From: an uncultured Flavobacterium sp.
Lineage (GTDB): Bacteria; Bacteroidota; Bacteroidia; Flavobacteriales; Flavobacteriaceae
DNA: 64,000 nt
Assembly (NCBI RefSeq): GCF_951805225.1
Contig: NZ_OX638201.1
Location: 186,001 to 250,000, forward strand
Direction: 5' to 3'
Of this stretch, positions 53,226 to 61,945 are shown piece after piece. Every line of letters begins with the position of its first letter. The first letter of the stretch is position 1. Made by a program: the position numbers and the translations under genes. A model generated the notes under the pieces. That model did not search any database and had not been told where the DNA came from. It was given only the letters and a program-made list of their open reading frames with translations.

Positions 53226-53651
53226 AATAATATAAATTAATTTTTTTGTTTTTTTCGTTGGGTCAAATATAGATTTATTTTTTTAGTCCCGAAAATTAGG
53301 GGGCTATTTTGTTTAGCGGAGTATAATTTTTTAGAGAAGCGCAATTTTGTTAGGGGTATATTTTATAAAAAGCAATTTTTAACACCTTTAAAAAATAAAT
53401 TCGTAATAATTACGGTAGATTTTTGAATTTCTTGGTTAAGGAATTATGAAAAAATGTTTATTTAATGAATAATACTGAGGTCTTTTGTTATATTTCTATA
53501 GTTAAGATTCATTATTCTTTGCGAAAAGCTTTTTCTATTAAAAAATCATCGCTTAATTTTCTAAAATTTATCTTTAAAACAGGGCTTTTTATTGTTTATA
53601 TTTGTTCCTCTTTTTTTAATTAAAATATTACGAATTTTTAAACTTATATAC
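53226..53651. promoter_or_regulatory. divergent control region of the two GS genes
   Basis: The gap between GSII and GSIII holds a full -7 box TATATTTG (53597-53604) 47 bp before the GSIII ATG. Its -33 partner is poor. AT-rich sequence and short GCAATTTT repeats fill the rest. No recognised operator was found. The -7 box rules out the upstream in-frame start at 53592. Confidence 0.5.
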
Positions 53652-55841
53652 ATGTCAACATTACGTTTCCAAGCTTTACAAGAAGCTTCTACAAGAAAGC
53701 CGGTACATTTTGAAGAAATAGATAGAAAATCTAACATTTTTGGTTCAAATGTGTTTAATGAAAAAGCAATGAAGCAATTCCTGACTTCGGATGCTTTAAA
53801 AGGAGTTAGAGATGCGGTTCAACATGGAACTAAAATAGACAGAAAACTGGCAGATTATATCGCCATGGGAATGAAAGAATGGGCATTATCAAAAGGTGTT
53901 ACACATTATACACACTGGTTTCAGCCTCTTACGGGAACAACTGCTGAAAAACACGATGCTTTCTTTGAAACTTCTTACGACGGAAGCGATCCTGTAGAAA
54001 AATTTGGCGGAGCACAATTAGTACAACAAGAACCAGATGCATCAAGTTTCCCGAATGGAGGAATCAGAAACACATTTGAAGCAAGGGGTTACACAGCTTG
54101 GGATCCAACTTCTCCAGCCTTTATATATGGAACAACTTTATGTATTCCAACCGTTTTTATCGCTTATACAGGAGAAGCTTTAGACAATAAAATTCCGTTA
54201 TTAAGAGCTTTGTCAGTTATGGATGAAGCTGCAACTGAAGTTTGTAAATATTTCGATAAAAATGTAAAGAAAGTTACTGCGACTTTAGGTTGGGAACAAG
54301 AATACTTTTTGATTGATAAAGCATTAGCAAATTCACGTCCGGATTTAATGATGACCGGAAGAACATTATTAGGACACACTTCTGCAAAAGGACAACAACT
54401 TGACGATCACTATTTTGGATCTATTCCTACGCGTGCCTTAACATACATGAGAGATTTAGAACAAGAATGTATGTTGTTGGGAATTCCGGTAAAAACACGT
54501 CATAATGAGGTTGCGCCAAATCAGTTTGAGTTAGCGCCAATTTTCGAAGAAACAAATCTTGCCGTAGATCACAACTCCTTATTAATGGATGTTATGCAAA
54601 GAGTGGCGGAGCGTCATGATTTTAAAGTATTATTTCACGAAAAACCATTCAAAGGAGTAAACGGTTCAGGGAAACACAATAACTGGTCATTGGCAACAGA
54701 TACCGGAGTTAACTTATTGAGTCCGAGTAAAACGCCAATGAGCAATTTACAGTTTCTTACCTTCTTTATTAATACTATAAAAGCGGTTAACGATTACGAG
54801 ACTTTATTAAGAGCTTCGATCGCAACAGCAAGTAACGATCATAGGTTAGGAGCAAACGAAGCGCCACCAGCAATTATCTCTGTATTTATTGGAGCACAAT
54901 TGACAAAAGTTTTATCTGAATTGGAAAGCGTTACTACAGGAAAATTATCTCCGGAAGAAAAAACAGATTTAAAACTAAATGTAGTTGGTAAAATTCCAGA
55001 TGTATTATTAGATAATACAGACAGAAACAGAACATCGCCATTTGCCTTTACAGGAAATAAATTTGAGTTTAGAGCTGTTGGTTCAAATGCAAACTGTTCG
55101 AATGCAATGACAACTCTAAATGCAATTGTAGCTAAACAATTAAGAGATTTCAAAACAGAAGTTGATTCATTGATCGAGTCGAAAGACATGAAAAAAGACG
55201 ATGCAATTTTTAATGTTTTGAGAGAATACATCAAACAATCTAAAAAAATACTTTTTGAAGGTGACGGATATAGTGAAGCTTGGGAAAAAGAAGCAGCAAA
55301 AAGAGGTTTAAGTAATTTTAAAACCACTCCGGAAGCTATCAAAGCCAAAGTTTCGAAACAAGCATTAGATTTATTTTCGGAATTAGGAATTCTAAATCAT
55401 ATTGAGGCCGAAGCGCGTTACGAAATAGAATTGGAAGAATACACCAAGAAAATTCAGATTGAAGGAAGAGTTTTAGGTGATATCGCAAGAAATCACGTAA
55501 TTCCAACTGCTATTCGTTACCAAAATACTTTAATCGAAAACGTAAAAGGATTAAAAGAGATCTTTGGAAAAGAATTTGAAACCATTGCAAAAGAGCAAAT
55601 CGTTTTAATCAAAGAAATTTCGGGTCATATAGAAGGAATAAATACTAAAGTATTGGCAATGACCAATGAAAGAAAAAAAGCAAATCAATTAACCGATGCT
55701 CAAAAAATGGCAGAAACATATTGCAATAAAGTAAAACCTTATTTTGAAGATATCAGAAACCATTGCGACAAATTAGAATTATTAGTAGACGACGAAAGTT
55801 GGACTTTGACTAAATACAGAGAATTGTTGTTTACAAAATAA
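53652..55841 (+). CDS. glnN: glutamine synthetase, type III
   Basis: The 729-residue protein is the usual GSIII length. The N-terminal domain has SNIFGSNVFNEKAMKQFL. The catalytic part carries HWFQPLTGTTAEKHDAFF, LGWEQEYFLIDKAL (metal-binding Glu), HNEVAPNQFELAPIFEETN, EKPFKGVNGSGKHNNWSLA and NRTSPFAFTGNKFEFRAVGS. A long C-terminal helical region (about 540-729) follows. GSIII is the main dodecameric enzyme for ammonia assimilation in many Bacteroidota. ATG at 53652 follows the promoter; upstream in-frame codons are rejected. Confidence 0.97.
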   Translation: MSTLRFQALQEASTRKPVHFEEIDRKSNIFGSNVFNEKAMKQFLTSDALKGVRDAVQHGTKIDRKLADYIAMGMKEWALSKGVTHYTHWFQPLTGTTAEKHDAFFETSYDGSDPVEKFGGAQLVQQEPDASSFPNGGIRNTFEARGYTAWDPTSPAFIYGTTLCIPTVFIAYTGEALDNKIPLLRALSVMDEAATEVCKYFDKNVKKVTATLGWEQEYFLIDKALANSRPDLMMTGRTLLGHTSAKGQQLDDHYFGSIPTRALTYMRDLEQECMLLGIPVKTRHNEVAPNQFELAPIFEETNLAVDHNSLLMDVMQRVAERHDFKVLFHEKPFKGVNGSGKHNNWSLATDTGVNLLSPSKTPMSNLQFLTFFINTIKAVNDYETLLRASIATASNDHRLGANEAPPAIISVFIGAQLTKVLSELESVTTGKLSPEEKTDLKLNVVGKIPDVLLDNTDRNRTSPFAFTGNKFEFRAVGSNANCSNAMTTLNAIVAKQLRDFKTEVDSLIESKDMKKDDAIFNVLREYIKQSKKILFEGDGYSEAWEKEAAKRGLSNFKTTPEAIKAKVSKQALDLFSELGILNHIEAEARYEIELEEYTKKIQIEGRVLGDIARNHVIPTAIRYQNTLIENVKGLKEIFGKEFETIAKEQIVLIKEISGHIEGINTKVLAMTNERKKANQLTDAQKMAETYCNKVKPYFEDIRNHCDKLELLVDDESWTLTKYRELLFTK

Positions 55842-55863
55842 CAATTACAAAACATTGGTATAA

Positions 55864-55894
55864 AGCCCGTCTCAAAAAGACGGGCTTTTTTTGT
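55864..55894 (+). terminator. GSIII terminator
   Basis: AAGCCCGTCT pairs with AGACGGGCTT around CAAAA, followed by T7. Confidence 0.88.
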
Positions 55895-56233
55895 CATTAT
55901 GTTAAAATAAGGCTTAAAGTTGTTTAAATTTAACAAATGTTTTAGGTTAATTGTAAATAAATTGTAACACGTAGGTTATTTCGTATGAATTTTTTTTTGA
56001 ATTACAGTAGTTCATCGAGATAGTTTTACCTTTCATCGAAAAGTGATTAAGCTCTTGTAAAATAGCTGTTTGTACTTTATTTTGATTTCGATAAGTTTTC
56101 TAATTTTGGTCATGAGAAAGAGAAAAAGAAACATTAGGTTTCATTTTCAAATGACATTTTGTAAGCTTGATTTCCCCCAATCACACTGACCTACATAATA
56201 ACTTGTATTAATAACCAATTAAATATATTTATT
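55895..56233 (+). promoter_or_regulatory. curli operon upstream region
   Basis: About 340 bp of non-coding DNA before the first curlin gene. There is no ORF and no recognised binding site. A long leader is likely: the last 80 bp contain CCCCCAATCACAC, out of character with the AT-rich surroundings, and ACTTGTATTAATAACCAATT before ATG. Control of curli by this region is inferred from position. Confidence 0.4.
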
Positions 56234-57136
56234 ATGAAAAAAGTAATTTTAAGTATCTCCGCGATGCTTTTTGTTGGTGCAATCGGAACCGCACAAATTC
56301 TACCAGGAACTATTGCTCCAAACTCAAGTTATGTTAACCAAACAGGCTCTAGCCAGGATGCTTATGTTCATCAAATTGGAACTGCTCAAAGTTCTAGTGT
56401 AAAACAAATGGATTGGGATAATACATCAAAAGTTTATCAAGGAGTTTATCCATCTCAAATGACAATTCTTGGAGTTAACATTTCTCATGACAACTTAGCA
56501 GATGTATCACAAGATGGAGAACAAAACAATGCTTTTATCTCTCAAAACAACTGGAGAAATAAAGCGTACCAAACTCAGGTTGGAGACAAAAATGAGGCTA
56601 CTATCTGGCAAGATGAAACAAATGTTTCTTATGGTCTTTTTACAGGTAACTTAAAAGGAGAAGACAAAGCAACGCAAACACAAACAGGTAAACACAACAA
56701 AGCAACAATCGATCAGGGAACAACTGGAAACACGTTGCCAACTGCTGCTGTATTTACAGGTATGGCTCCTTTGACAACTTCAGTTCCGGCTTCTCCTCAT
56801 GGAAAAAACAAAGCTACTCAAACACAAACCGGAAGCTATGGTGAAGCTTATGCAAGCCAAGGTGGTTTAAGCAATGAGTCAAATCAAACTCAAACTAGTG
56901 GAGCTTTTGCTACTGCTGCTTCTAAAAACGTTTCTAACCACTACCAATTTGGAGATAACAACTTAGCTAACTCTACTCAAACTGGTTACAGAAACATTGA
57001 AAATGTACTACAAGAAGGTAACGGTAACCAATCTTATGGAACACAAACTGCTGCATCATTCTTCTCTACAGGAAATGTAAGTGTTGTGTTACAACAAGGA
57101 AATACCAATTTATCTAATGTGATTCAAAGTAATTAA
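56234..57136 (+). CDS. curlin-repeat major subunit, CsgA-like
   Basis: The 300-residue secreted amyloid subunit has a signal peptide ending in GTAQ (about residue 20). About nine curlin-type repeats follow, each strand-turn-strand with Gln/Asn ladders: NKAYQTQVGDKNEATIWQ, DKATQTQTGKHNKATIDQ, NKATQTQTGSYGEAYASQ, NLANSTQTGYRNIENVLQ. It is exported through CsgG and nucleates into extracellular fibres. Alanine/proline inserts between repeats are longer than in E. coli CsgA. It is first in the csg operon, followed by a hairpin. Confidence 0.9.
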   Translation: MKKVILSISAMLFVGAIGTAQILPGTIAPNSSYVNQTGSSQDAYVHQIGTAQSSSVKQMDWDNTSKVYQGVYPSQMTILGVNISHDNLADVSQDGEQNNAFISQNNWRNKAYQTQVGDKNEATIWQDETNVSYGLFTGNLKGEDKATQTQTGKHNKATIDQGTTGNTLPTAAVFTGMAPLTTSVPASPHGKNKATQTQTGSYGEAYASQGGLSNESNQTQTSGAFATAASKNVSNHYQFGDNNLANSTQTGYRNIENVLQEGNGNQSYGTQTAASFFSTGNVSVVLQQGNTNLSNVIQSN

Positions 57137-57157
57137 TAATGGTCCTAGAAATACATA

Positions 57158-57196
57158 AATATAACAGCTAAATTCTATTTAGCTGTTATATTTTAA
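57158..57196 (+). terminator. hairpin between csgA- and csgB-like genes
   Basis: AATATAACAGCTAAA pairs with TTTAGCTGTTATATT around TTCTA, followed by TTAAAA. It probably lets most transcripts end after the abundant fibre subunit, with some read-through to the assembly genes. Confidence 0.75.
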
Positions 57197-57208
57197 AATC
57201 ATAGAAAA

Positions 57209-57745
57209 ATGAAAACTAGCTTTTTATATATTTTTCTTTTCACAACGCTTTTTACTGTATCAGGACAACAAAAAGAAGATACTTCAGGATTTAAACCTTA
57301 TAGTTCTTCTGTGTTTGATTCTAAAGATACAGCTTTAAGCATAGTGTCATCGATTAATAAAAAAAGCACAGATCAATTACAATTAGAACAAGTGCAGCAA
57401 TTTTCGCAAGGCGTAATAATTCAGCAAATAGGCGATTACAATAAAGCCAGAGCAGAAGTTGATGCTTCAGAAATTAATGTTTCGGTTTTCCAAAAAGGAG
57501 ATTTTAATGAGTTATCATTAGTGAAAGATGCTAAAACAATATCTCAGAATTTCATCCAACAAGGAAAAAACAATAGTATTTCAGATTATTCCTTTCGAAC
57601 AAATCTTGACATAAAAACTGAGATGATTCAAAACGGAAACGATCAAAAAATACAAAGTTATGGCTCGAATTCTATTTCAAAAGATATGAAAATCACACAA
57701 ACCGGAAATGGAGCTTCAGTCATTATTTTAAACAAATTAAACTAA
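57209..57745 (+). CDS. curlin-repeat protein, CsgB-like
   Basis: The 178-residue protein has a signal peptide (ending about SGQ) and fewer, less regular curlin repeats: QGVIIQQIGDYNKARAEVD, VSVFQKGDFNELSLVKD, NFIQQGKNNSISDYS and KIQSYGSNSISKDMKITQTG. A short second subunit following the main one fits the nucleator CsgB, which seeds CsgA fibres at the cell surface. The nucleator role is inferred from position and size. Its stop lies 5 bp before the CsgH-like start. Confidence 0.78.
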   Translation: MKTSFLYIFLFTTLFTVSGQQKEDTSGFKPYSSSVFDSKDTALSIVSSINKKSTDQLQLEQVQQFSQGVIIQQIGDYNKARAEVDASEINVSVFQKGDFNELSLVKDAKTISQNFIQQGKNNSISDYSFRTNLDIKTEMIQNGNDQKIQSYGSNSISKDMKITQTGNGASVIILNKLN

Positions 57746-57750
57746 AAGAA

Positions 57751-58161
57751 ATGCAATTTTTATTCAGATATATGCTCTTGGTTTTCTTGTTTTTTAGTGC
57801 TGTTTTGACAGGGCAGGTTTCAGTTCCCCAAAATCAGATAAAAGCAAAAATAGACATCGAGAAAATAGAAGATAACTTTAAAATCACAGGAACGGCAGAA
57901 AACCTAACCGATGTTCTTAAAAGTGCTTCTTATAAATTATCTGTAATAAAAAATAATGATAAAAGTAATAATCAGTCTAATAATGCCCAAGTGGGAATTT
58001 TTACATTAGAACCAAATGAAGTTAAAAAATTGTCAACCACTCAAATAAATGTGAGTACAGACGATGAGGTTATTGTGTTGCTATTGTTCTATGACGAAAA
58101 CAAAGAAATAGTAGCAAAAGACAGAGTGGTTCTGGGTGAAGAAAAAAAAAAGATGATGTAA
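57751..58161 (+). CDS. CsgH-like curli chaperone domain
   Basis: The 136-residue protein has a signal peptide (LVFLFFSAVLTGQ) and an immunoglobulin-like beta domain: AKIDIEKIEDNFKITGTAEN, SYKLSVIKNNDKSN, VGIFTLEPNEVKKLSTTQIN, DDEVIVLLLFYDENKEIVAK. This resembles CsgH, which keeps curlin soluble in the periplasm. The last codons read GEEKKKMM and stop, through an A10 tract. A -1 frameshift there would continue into the CsgE gene without a stop, so this may be the first half of a CsgH-CsgE fusion. Confidence 0.7.
   Translation: MQFLFRYMLLVFLFFSAVLTGQVSVPQNQIKAKIDIEKIEDNFKITGTAENLTDVLKSASYKLSVIKNNDKSNNQSNNAQVGIFTLEPNEVKKLSTTQINVSTDDEVIVLLLFYDENKEIVAKDRVVLGEEKKKMM
58142..58152 (+). promoter_or_regulatory. 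A10-G slippery tract, possible frameshift site
   Basis: Ten A then G. In the 0 frame this is AAA AAA AAG, so it contains the heptamer A AAA AAG used for -1 frameshifting in dnaX. After a -1 slip the codons GAT GAT GTA ATA ATT run straight into ATG CCC of the CsgE ORF at 58167. A run of this length also promotes transcriptional slippage. Confidence 0.6.
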
Positions 58162-58166
58162 TAATT

Positions 58167-58487
58167 ATGCCCGTTGACGGATTTGAGTTAAGAGGTATCG
58201 TAACAGATGATACGAAGACCAAAATGGGAAAAGATTTTTACGATAAGTATTATTACAAATACAATGACATTGGAATAAATGCAAAAAAAATAGTTGTTAT
58301 AACTGAAGAATATAGTTTTGGAAGAAATACAAAAATAACCGTCTCGATAGAAAACGAAGTTATTTATGATTTTTTAGTGCGACCGGACGATGAATTTTTA
58401 GAAGCTGTAGCTCAGGAATCAATCAATGCAACTATTTATTATTTGAAAGATTTAGAAAAACAACGCAAATATTTCACTCAGTATTAA
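58167..58487 (+). CDS. csgE: CsgE curli assembly factor
   Basis: The 106-residue protein has clear CsgE pattern: GFELRGIVTDDTKTKMGKDF and YDKYYYKYNDIGINA, then ITEEYSFGRNTKITVSIENE, ending VAQESINATIYYLKDLEKQ. CsgE caps the CsgG channel from the periplasm and selects curlin substrates. From this ATG it has no signal peptide, which would leave it in the cytoplasm. The signal sequence lies on the preceding ORF, reached by a -1 shift at 58142-58152. Either fusion by frameshift or a one-base error explains this. Confidence 0.85.
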   Translation: MPVDGFELRGIVTDDTKTKMGKDFYDKYYYKYNDIGINAKKIVVITEEYSFGRNTKITVSIENEVIYDFLVRPDDEFLEAVAQESINATIYYLKDLEKQRKYFTQY

Positions 58488-58503
58488 TTTTATTATTAAG
58501 GTC

Positions 58504-58908
58504 ATGAAATTTATTTTAAGCCTCGTATTATTCCTTCTGTTTTCACCATTTATCAGATCACAAGCGTTGGTTTACAAACCTGTAAATCCAGCTTTTGGAG
58601 GTGATACTTTTAATTATCAGTGGCTCTTAAGCAGCGCTGAGTCTCAAAATAAATTAAAAGATAAAACAGCAGTCACACCACAAAAAACAGATCTGGAGCA
58701 ATTTAAAGCAAGTTTAAATGCCCAGTTATTAAGTCAGATCTCAAGCTCACTTTATAAACAACAATTTGGAACAAATGGTCTATCTATAGGTTCGTACACT
58801 TTTGGAAGTTATTCAGTCGATATATTTCCTTCGTCTGAAGGTTTATCGGTGAACATTTTAGATACAACTACGGGAGAACAGACACAAGTAATCATTCCAA
58901 ATAAATAA
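58504..58908 (+). CDS. csgF: CsgF curli assembly factor
   Basis: The 134-residue protein has a signal peptide ending in IRSQ. The mature N-terminus ALVYKPVNPAFGGDTFNYQW is the hallmark of CsgF; in E. coli this segment plugs into the CsgG pore to form a second constriction. A helical linker (LLSSAESQNKLKDKT) and a C-terminal beta domain (GLSIGSYTFGSYSVDIFPSS) follow. CsgF connects the channel to the nucleator. One base separates its stop from the CsgG start. Confidence 0.94.
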   Translation: MKFILSLVLFLLFSPFIRSQALVYKPVNPAFGGDTFNYQWLLSSAESQNKLKDKTAVTPQKTDLEQFKASLNAQLLSQISSSLYKQQFGTNGLSIGSYTFGSYSVDIFPSSEGLSVNILDTTTGEQTQVIIPNK

Positions 58909-58909
58909 A

Positions 58910-60280
58910 ATGAGAAATTACTACTTATTGCTGTTATTTGTTTTTTTATTTTCGGGTTGCGGAGCTTTTTACAATCAGCCAACCGGAGTAGAAAAAGCAG
59001 TTTTGGGCGAAAGCACACCAGCAACTTCTCTATTAAAAGAACTTCCAAAACCAAAAGAACAAATTGTAGTTGGAGTTTATAAATTTAGAGATCAGACAGG
59101 ACAATATAAACCTCAGGAAAACGGAAGCAATTTTAGTACCGCCGTAACTCAGGGCGCAACTTCGATATTGCTAAAAGCGCTCGAAGATTCTAAATGGTTT
59201 ATACCAATCGAACGTGAAAATATTGGAAACTTATTGCAGGAACGAAACCTTATTCGATCTACAAGACAAGAATATTCAAAAAATCCAAATCCAAATGAAC
59301 CACAATTAACACCATTGTTATATGCAGGAGTTCTACTGGAAGGCGGAATTATTTCTTATGATTCCAATATTATTACAGGCGGTTTTGGAGCGCGATATTT
59401 TGGCACAGGCGGTTCTATAAAATACCGTCAGGATCGTGTAACGGTTTATTTGAGAATGGTTTCAACCTCAAACGGAAAAATTTTAAAATCAGTTTACGTT
59501 TCAAAAACAATTTTGTCACAAGCAATAGATGAAAGTTTGTTTAAATATGTAAGCTTTAAAAGACTATTAGAAGTAGAAACAGGATATACTACAAACGAAC
59601 CCGTTCATATGGCAGTTACCGAAGCTATCGAAAAAGCAGTTCAATCATTGGTTTTAGAAGGAATTCAGGACAATATCTGGCAAGCAGATGCAACGCCATC
59701 AGAATTGAAAATCGCCATGAACAAATATGAAACCGAGAACGAAGTCGCAGACCGTACCGCATTATATGGAAGAGATTTGGAGCCAAGACGTTCTAAGTTT
59801 GCTATCGAAATTTCCGGCGGAACTTCACTTATTGATGGCGATTATGTAAATCCGGTTTTAAAACCAATGGGACGTGGCGCTTTAAAATGGTTTATTACGC
59901 CCAGTCTTAATCTAAGTGCTTCTACAAATGCAGTTTTGCTCGCCAATAAAGATTTGCTTGACGTGGGATATCTTACTTACGATCTAAATTTGGAGCTTTT
60001 GCTGCTGCCAAGAGATAAATTTAGTCCTTATATATATGGAGGCGCCGGATACGGAATGAATAAGAAATTTGAAAACACGCATTCAAAAGTACAATTTGGT
60101 GCAGGAGTAGAATATCTCGTATCGAATGCCATCGGAATTAAATTATTTGGAGAATATGATGTCAATTTTAGTGATAATCTGGATTATATCGTGGCAGGAG
60201 TTCGGGATGATTATTACTATAAATTCGGATTAGGATTGACGTATTATTTTTCGAGTCATAAAAATAAGAGTAAAAAATAG
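58910..60280 (+). CDS. csgG: CsgG curli secretion channel with extra C-terminal barrel domain
   Basis: The outer-membrane lipoprotein channel for curlin (nonameric in E. coli). The 456-residue protein has a lipobox (FSGC, Cys17). The CsgG domain (about 30-270) includes VGVYKFRDQTGQYKPQENGS, WFIPIERENIGNLLQERNLI and YAGVLLEGGIISYDSNIITG. An extra 170 residues (about 290-456, SKFAIEISGGTSLIDGDYVN to DDYYYKFGLGLTYYFS) look like a small outer-membrane barrel absent from the 277-residue E. coli protein. It is the fifth gene of the curli operon. Confidence 0.93.
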   Translation: MRNYYLLLLFVFLFSGCGAFYNQPTGVEKAVLGESTPATSLLKELPKPKEQIVVGVYKFRDQTGQYKPQENGSNFSTAVTQGATSILLKALEDSKWFIPIERENIGNLLQERNLIRSTRQEYSKNPNPNEPQLTPLLYAGVLLEGGIISYDSNIITGGFGARYFGTGGSIKYRQDRVTVYLRMVSTSNGKILKSVYVSKTILSQAIDESLFKYVSFKRLLEVETGYTTNEPVHMAVTEAIEKAVQSLVLEGIQDNIWQADATPSELKIAMNKYETENEVADRTALYGRDLEPRRSKFAIEISGGTSLIDGDYVNPVLKPMGRGALKWFITPSLNLSASTNAVLLANKDLLDVGYLTYDLNLELLLLPRDKFSPYIYGGAGYGMNKKFENTHSKVQFGAGVEYLVSNAIGIKLFGEYDVNFSDNLDYIVAGVRDDYYYKFGLGLTYYFSSHKNKSKK

Positions 60281-60305
60281 TCTATTGAAATAATTTAAAA
60301 CACAG

Positions 60306-61793
60306 ATGATGAATAACTTATATTTTAAATTTTGTTTTCTTTTTTTCATTGTGCTAAGTTCTTGCAGTGAAGAAAAAATAGACGCCGTAAGCTACGGAAC
60401 CGTTACCGGAAAAGTAGTAATCGCAGACAGCTTTCTGCCAATGGAGAATGCAAAAATTACATCAAGCCCAACTTCTGGAACCGTTTTTACAGATGCCGAC
60501 GGTAAATTTGTAATGACTAACGTAAAAGTTGGTGAATACTCCTTTCAGGCACAAAAAGATGGTTATGTCGCAAAATACGAATCAGTATCGGTGACAGCCA
60601 ACAATACATCTGAAGTTATATTCGAAATAAAAAAATCAACAGGAAATAACAAAGCGCCCGCAATTCCTGCTTTGACAGCTCCTGTAGACAATGCTGTAAA
60701 ACAAAATATAGCGCTAGATCTTACCTGGACAGCAACAGATCCTGATAATGATGTTCTGACTTTTAAAGTTACTTTGCGAAATGATGCTAATACAGATGTA
60801 AAAGTTTTTACAGATATAAAAGACAAAAAACTATCATTGACAGGATTATTATACGGAGTAAAATACTTTTGGCAAGTAACTGTAAATGACGGAATAAACG
60901 CAGATGTTTTGAGCGCCGTAAGTTCATTTACCACAATGACATTTCCAACGACGAGATATTTGGTAGTCAATAAAGTGGGAGATAATAATATAATATCTTC
61001 GATTGATGATGCAGGCAATAAATATCAACTCACGGCCAATGAAACCAATAGTTGGAGACCGCGAAGAAATACACAGGCCAAAAAAATCGCATTTATAAGA
61101 GCCAGCGGAGGACAAAATCATATTTATACCATGAACGAAGATGGATCTTCAATTACAAAAATCACAAACTCGGTTCCTATTACAGGCTTTAATTCAGATT
61201 ATATAGGTTTTAGTTGGAATACATCAGGAAGCCAGATTATTTATCCGAATTTTGATAAACTCTACCGAATCAATAATAACGGAAGCGGTTTAGTTCAAAT
61301 TTACAAAACACCAAATGGCAAGTTTATATCAGAATGTGATTGGAGTAACGACGGAACAAAAATCGCTTTAAAAGTAAATGATGCCAGCGGTTATAATGTC
61401 GAAATTTATGTTATAAATATGTCAGGAACCGTACTTACTCAGGTACTTTCGGGATTGAAAGGCGCTGTAAACGGATTGAATTTTTCGATAACCGGACAAA
61501 AACTACTTTATGCCAGAGATATTTCTGAATATGAAAATCAGAATTACAGACAACTCGACAGCCGAATTTTTGAATACAATTTTGCCACTTCAACAGCAGC
61601 GTCAATTACCAATGAAAAACCGGCAGGAACAAATGATTATGATCCAAGATATTCGCCTAACGAAGCCGAATTTATTTTTACCAATACTTCAAATGATGGA
61701 GTATCTGTAAAAAATGTAATGAAAAGTGGTATTTCGACTGCAGATACACGTGTCAATTTATTTTCAGGATACTATATGCCAGATTGGGAATAA
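60306..61793 (+). CDS. PD40/TolB-like propeller lipoprotein with carboxypeptidase-like domain
   Basis: The 495-residue protein has a lipobox (LSSC, Cys20). A carboxypeptidase regulatory-like domain (about 30-110: GTVTGKVVIADSFLPMENAK, TDADGKFVMTNVKVGEYSFQ) is followed by a fibronectin-III-like domain (about 115-215: DLTWTATDPDNDVLTFKVTL). A WD40-like PD40 propeller occupies about 215-495 (KKIAFIRASGGQNHIYTMNE, and DPRYSPNEAEFIFTNTSND near the end). Propellers of this kind bind cell-wall or surface partners. It follows csgG by 25 bp and is probably co-transcribed, so a curli-associated surface function is likely. A terminator follows. Confidence 0.85.
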   Translation: MMNNLYFKFCFLFFIVLSSCSEEKIDAVSYGTVTGKVVIADSFLPMENAKITSSPTSGTVFTDADGKFVMTNVKVGEYSFQAQKDGYVAKYESVSVTANNTSEVIFEIKKSTGNNKAPAIPALTAPVDNAVKQNIALDLTWTATDPDNDVLTFKVTLRNDANTDVKVFTDIKDKKLSLTGLLYGVKYFWQVTVNDGINADVLSAVSSFTTMTFPTTRYLVVNKVGDNNIISSIDDAGNKYQLTANETNSWRPRRNTQAKKIAFIRASGGQNHIYTMNEDGSSITKITNSVPITGFNSDYIGFSWNTSGSQIIYPNFDKLYRINNNGSGLVQIYKTPNGKFISECDWSNDGTKIALKVNDASGYNVEIYVINMSGTVLTQVLSGLKGAVNGLNFSITGQKLLYARDISEYENQNYRQLDSRIFEYNFATSTAASITNEKPAGTNDYDPRYSPNEAEFIFTNTSNDGVSVKNVMKSGISTADTRVNLFSGYYMPDWE

Positions 61794-61832
61794 CCGAAAA
61801 AGGCCAAAATTTTTAAACCAATTTTATTGCAG

Positions 61833-61867
61833 AAAATCGGCAGAGACAACAAACTGCCGATTTTTTT
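61833..61867 (+). terminator. curli operon terminator
   Basis: AAAATCGGCAG pairs with CTGCCGATTTT around AGACAACAAA, followed by T7. Confidence 0.88.
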
Positions 61868-61911
61868 GTGAAACAGACATCGGAATCAATCAAAGAATTA
61901 AAAAAAGGGAT

Positions 61912-61919
61912 TATCTTTG
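61912..61919 (+). promoter_or_regulatory. -7 box of purM
   Basis: TATCTTTG fits TAnnTTTG and lies 27 bp before the ATG at 61946. It makes the upstream in-frame codon at 61868 unlikely. The -33 box is weak. Confidence 0.5.
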
Positions 61920-61945
61920 CACCACATCAACACAAACTAAGTTTC

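Noticed and set aside
54839..55348. 169-residue minus-strand ORF inside GSIII
   Set aside because: Antisense shadow of a strongly conserved enzyme gene with no promoter of its own.
61868..61945. Upstream start for purM
   Set aside because: The -7 box TATCTTTG at 61912 lies downstream of it, and the extra 26 residues are not like the PurM N-terminus.
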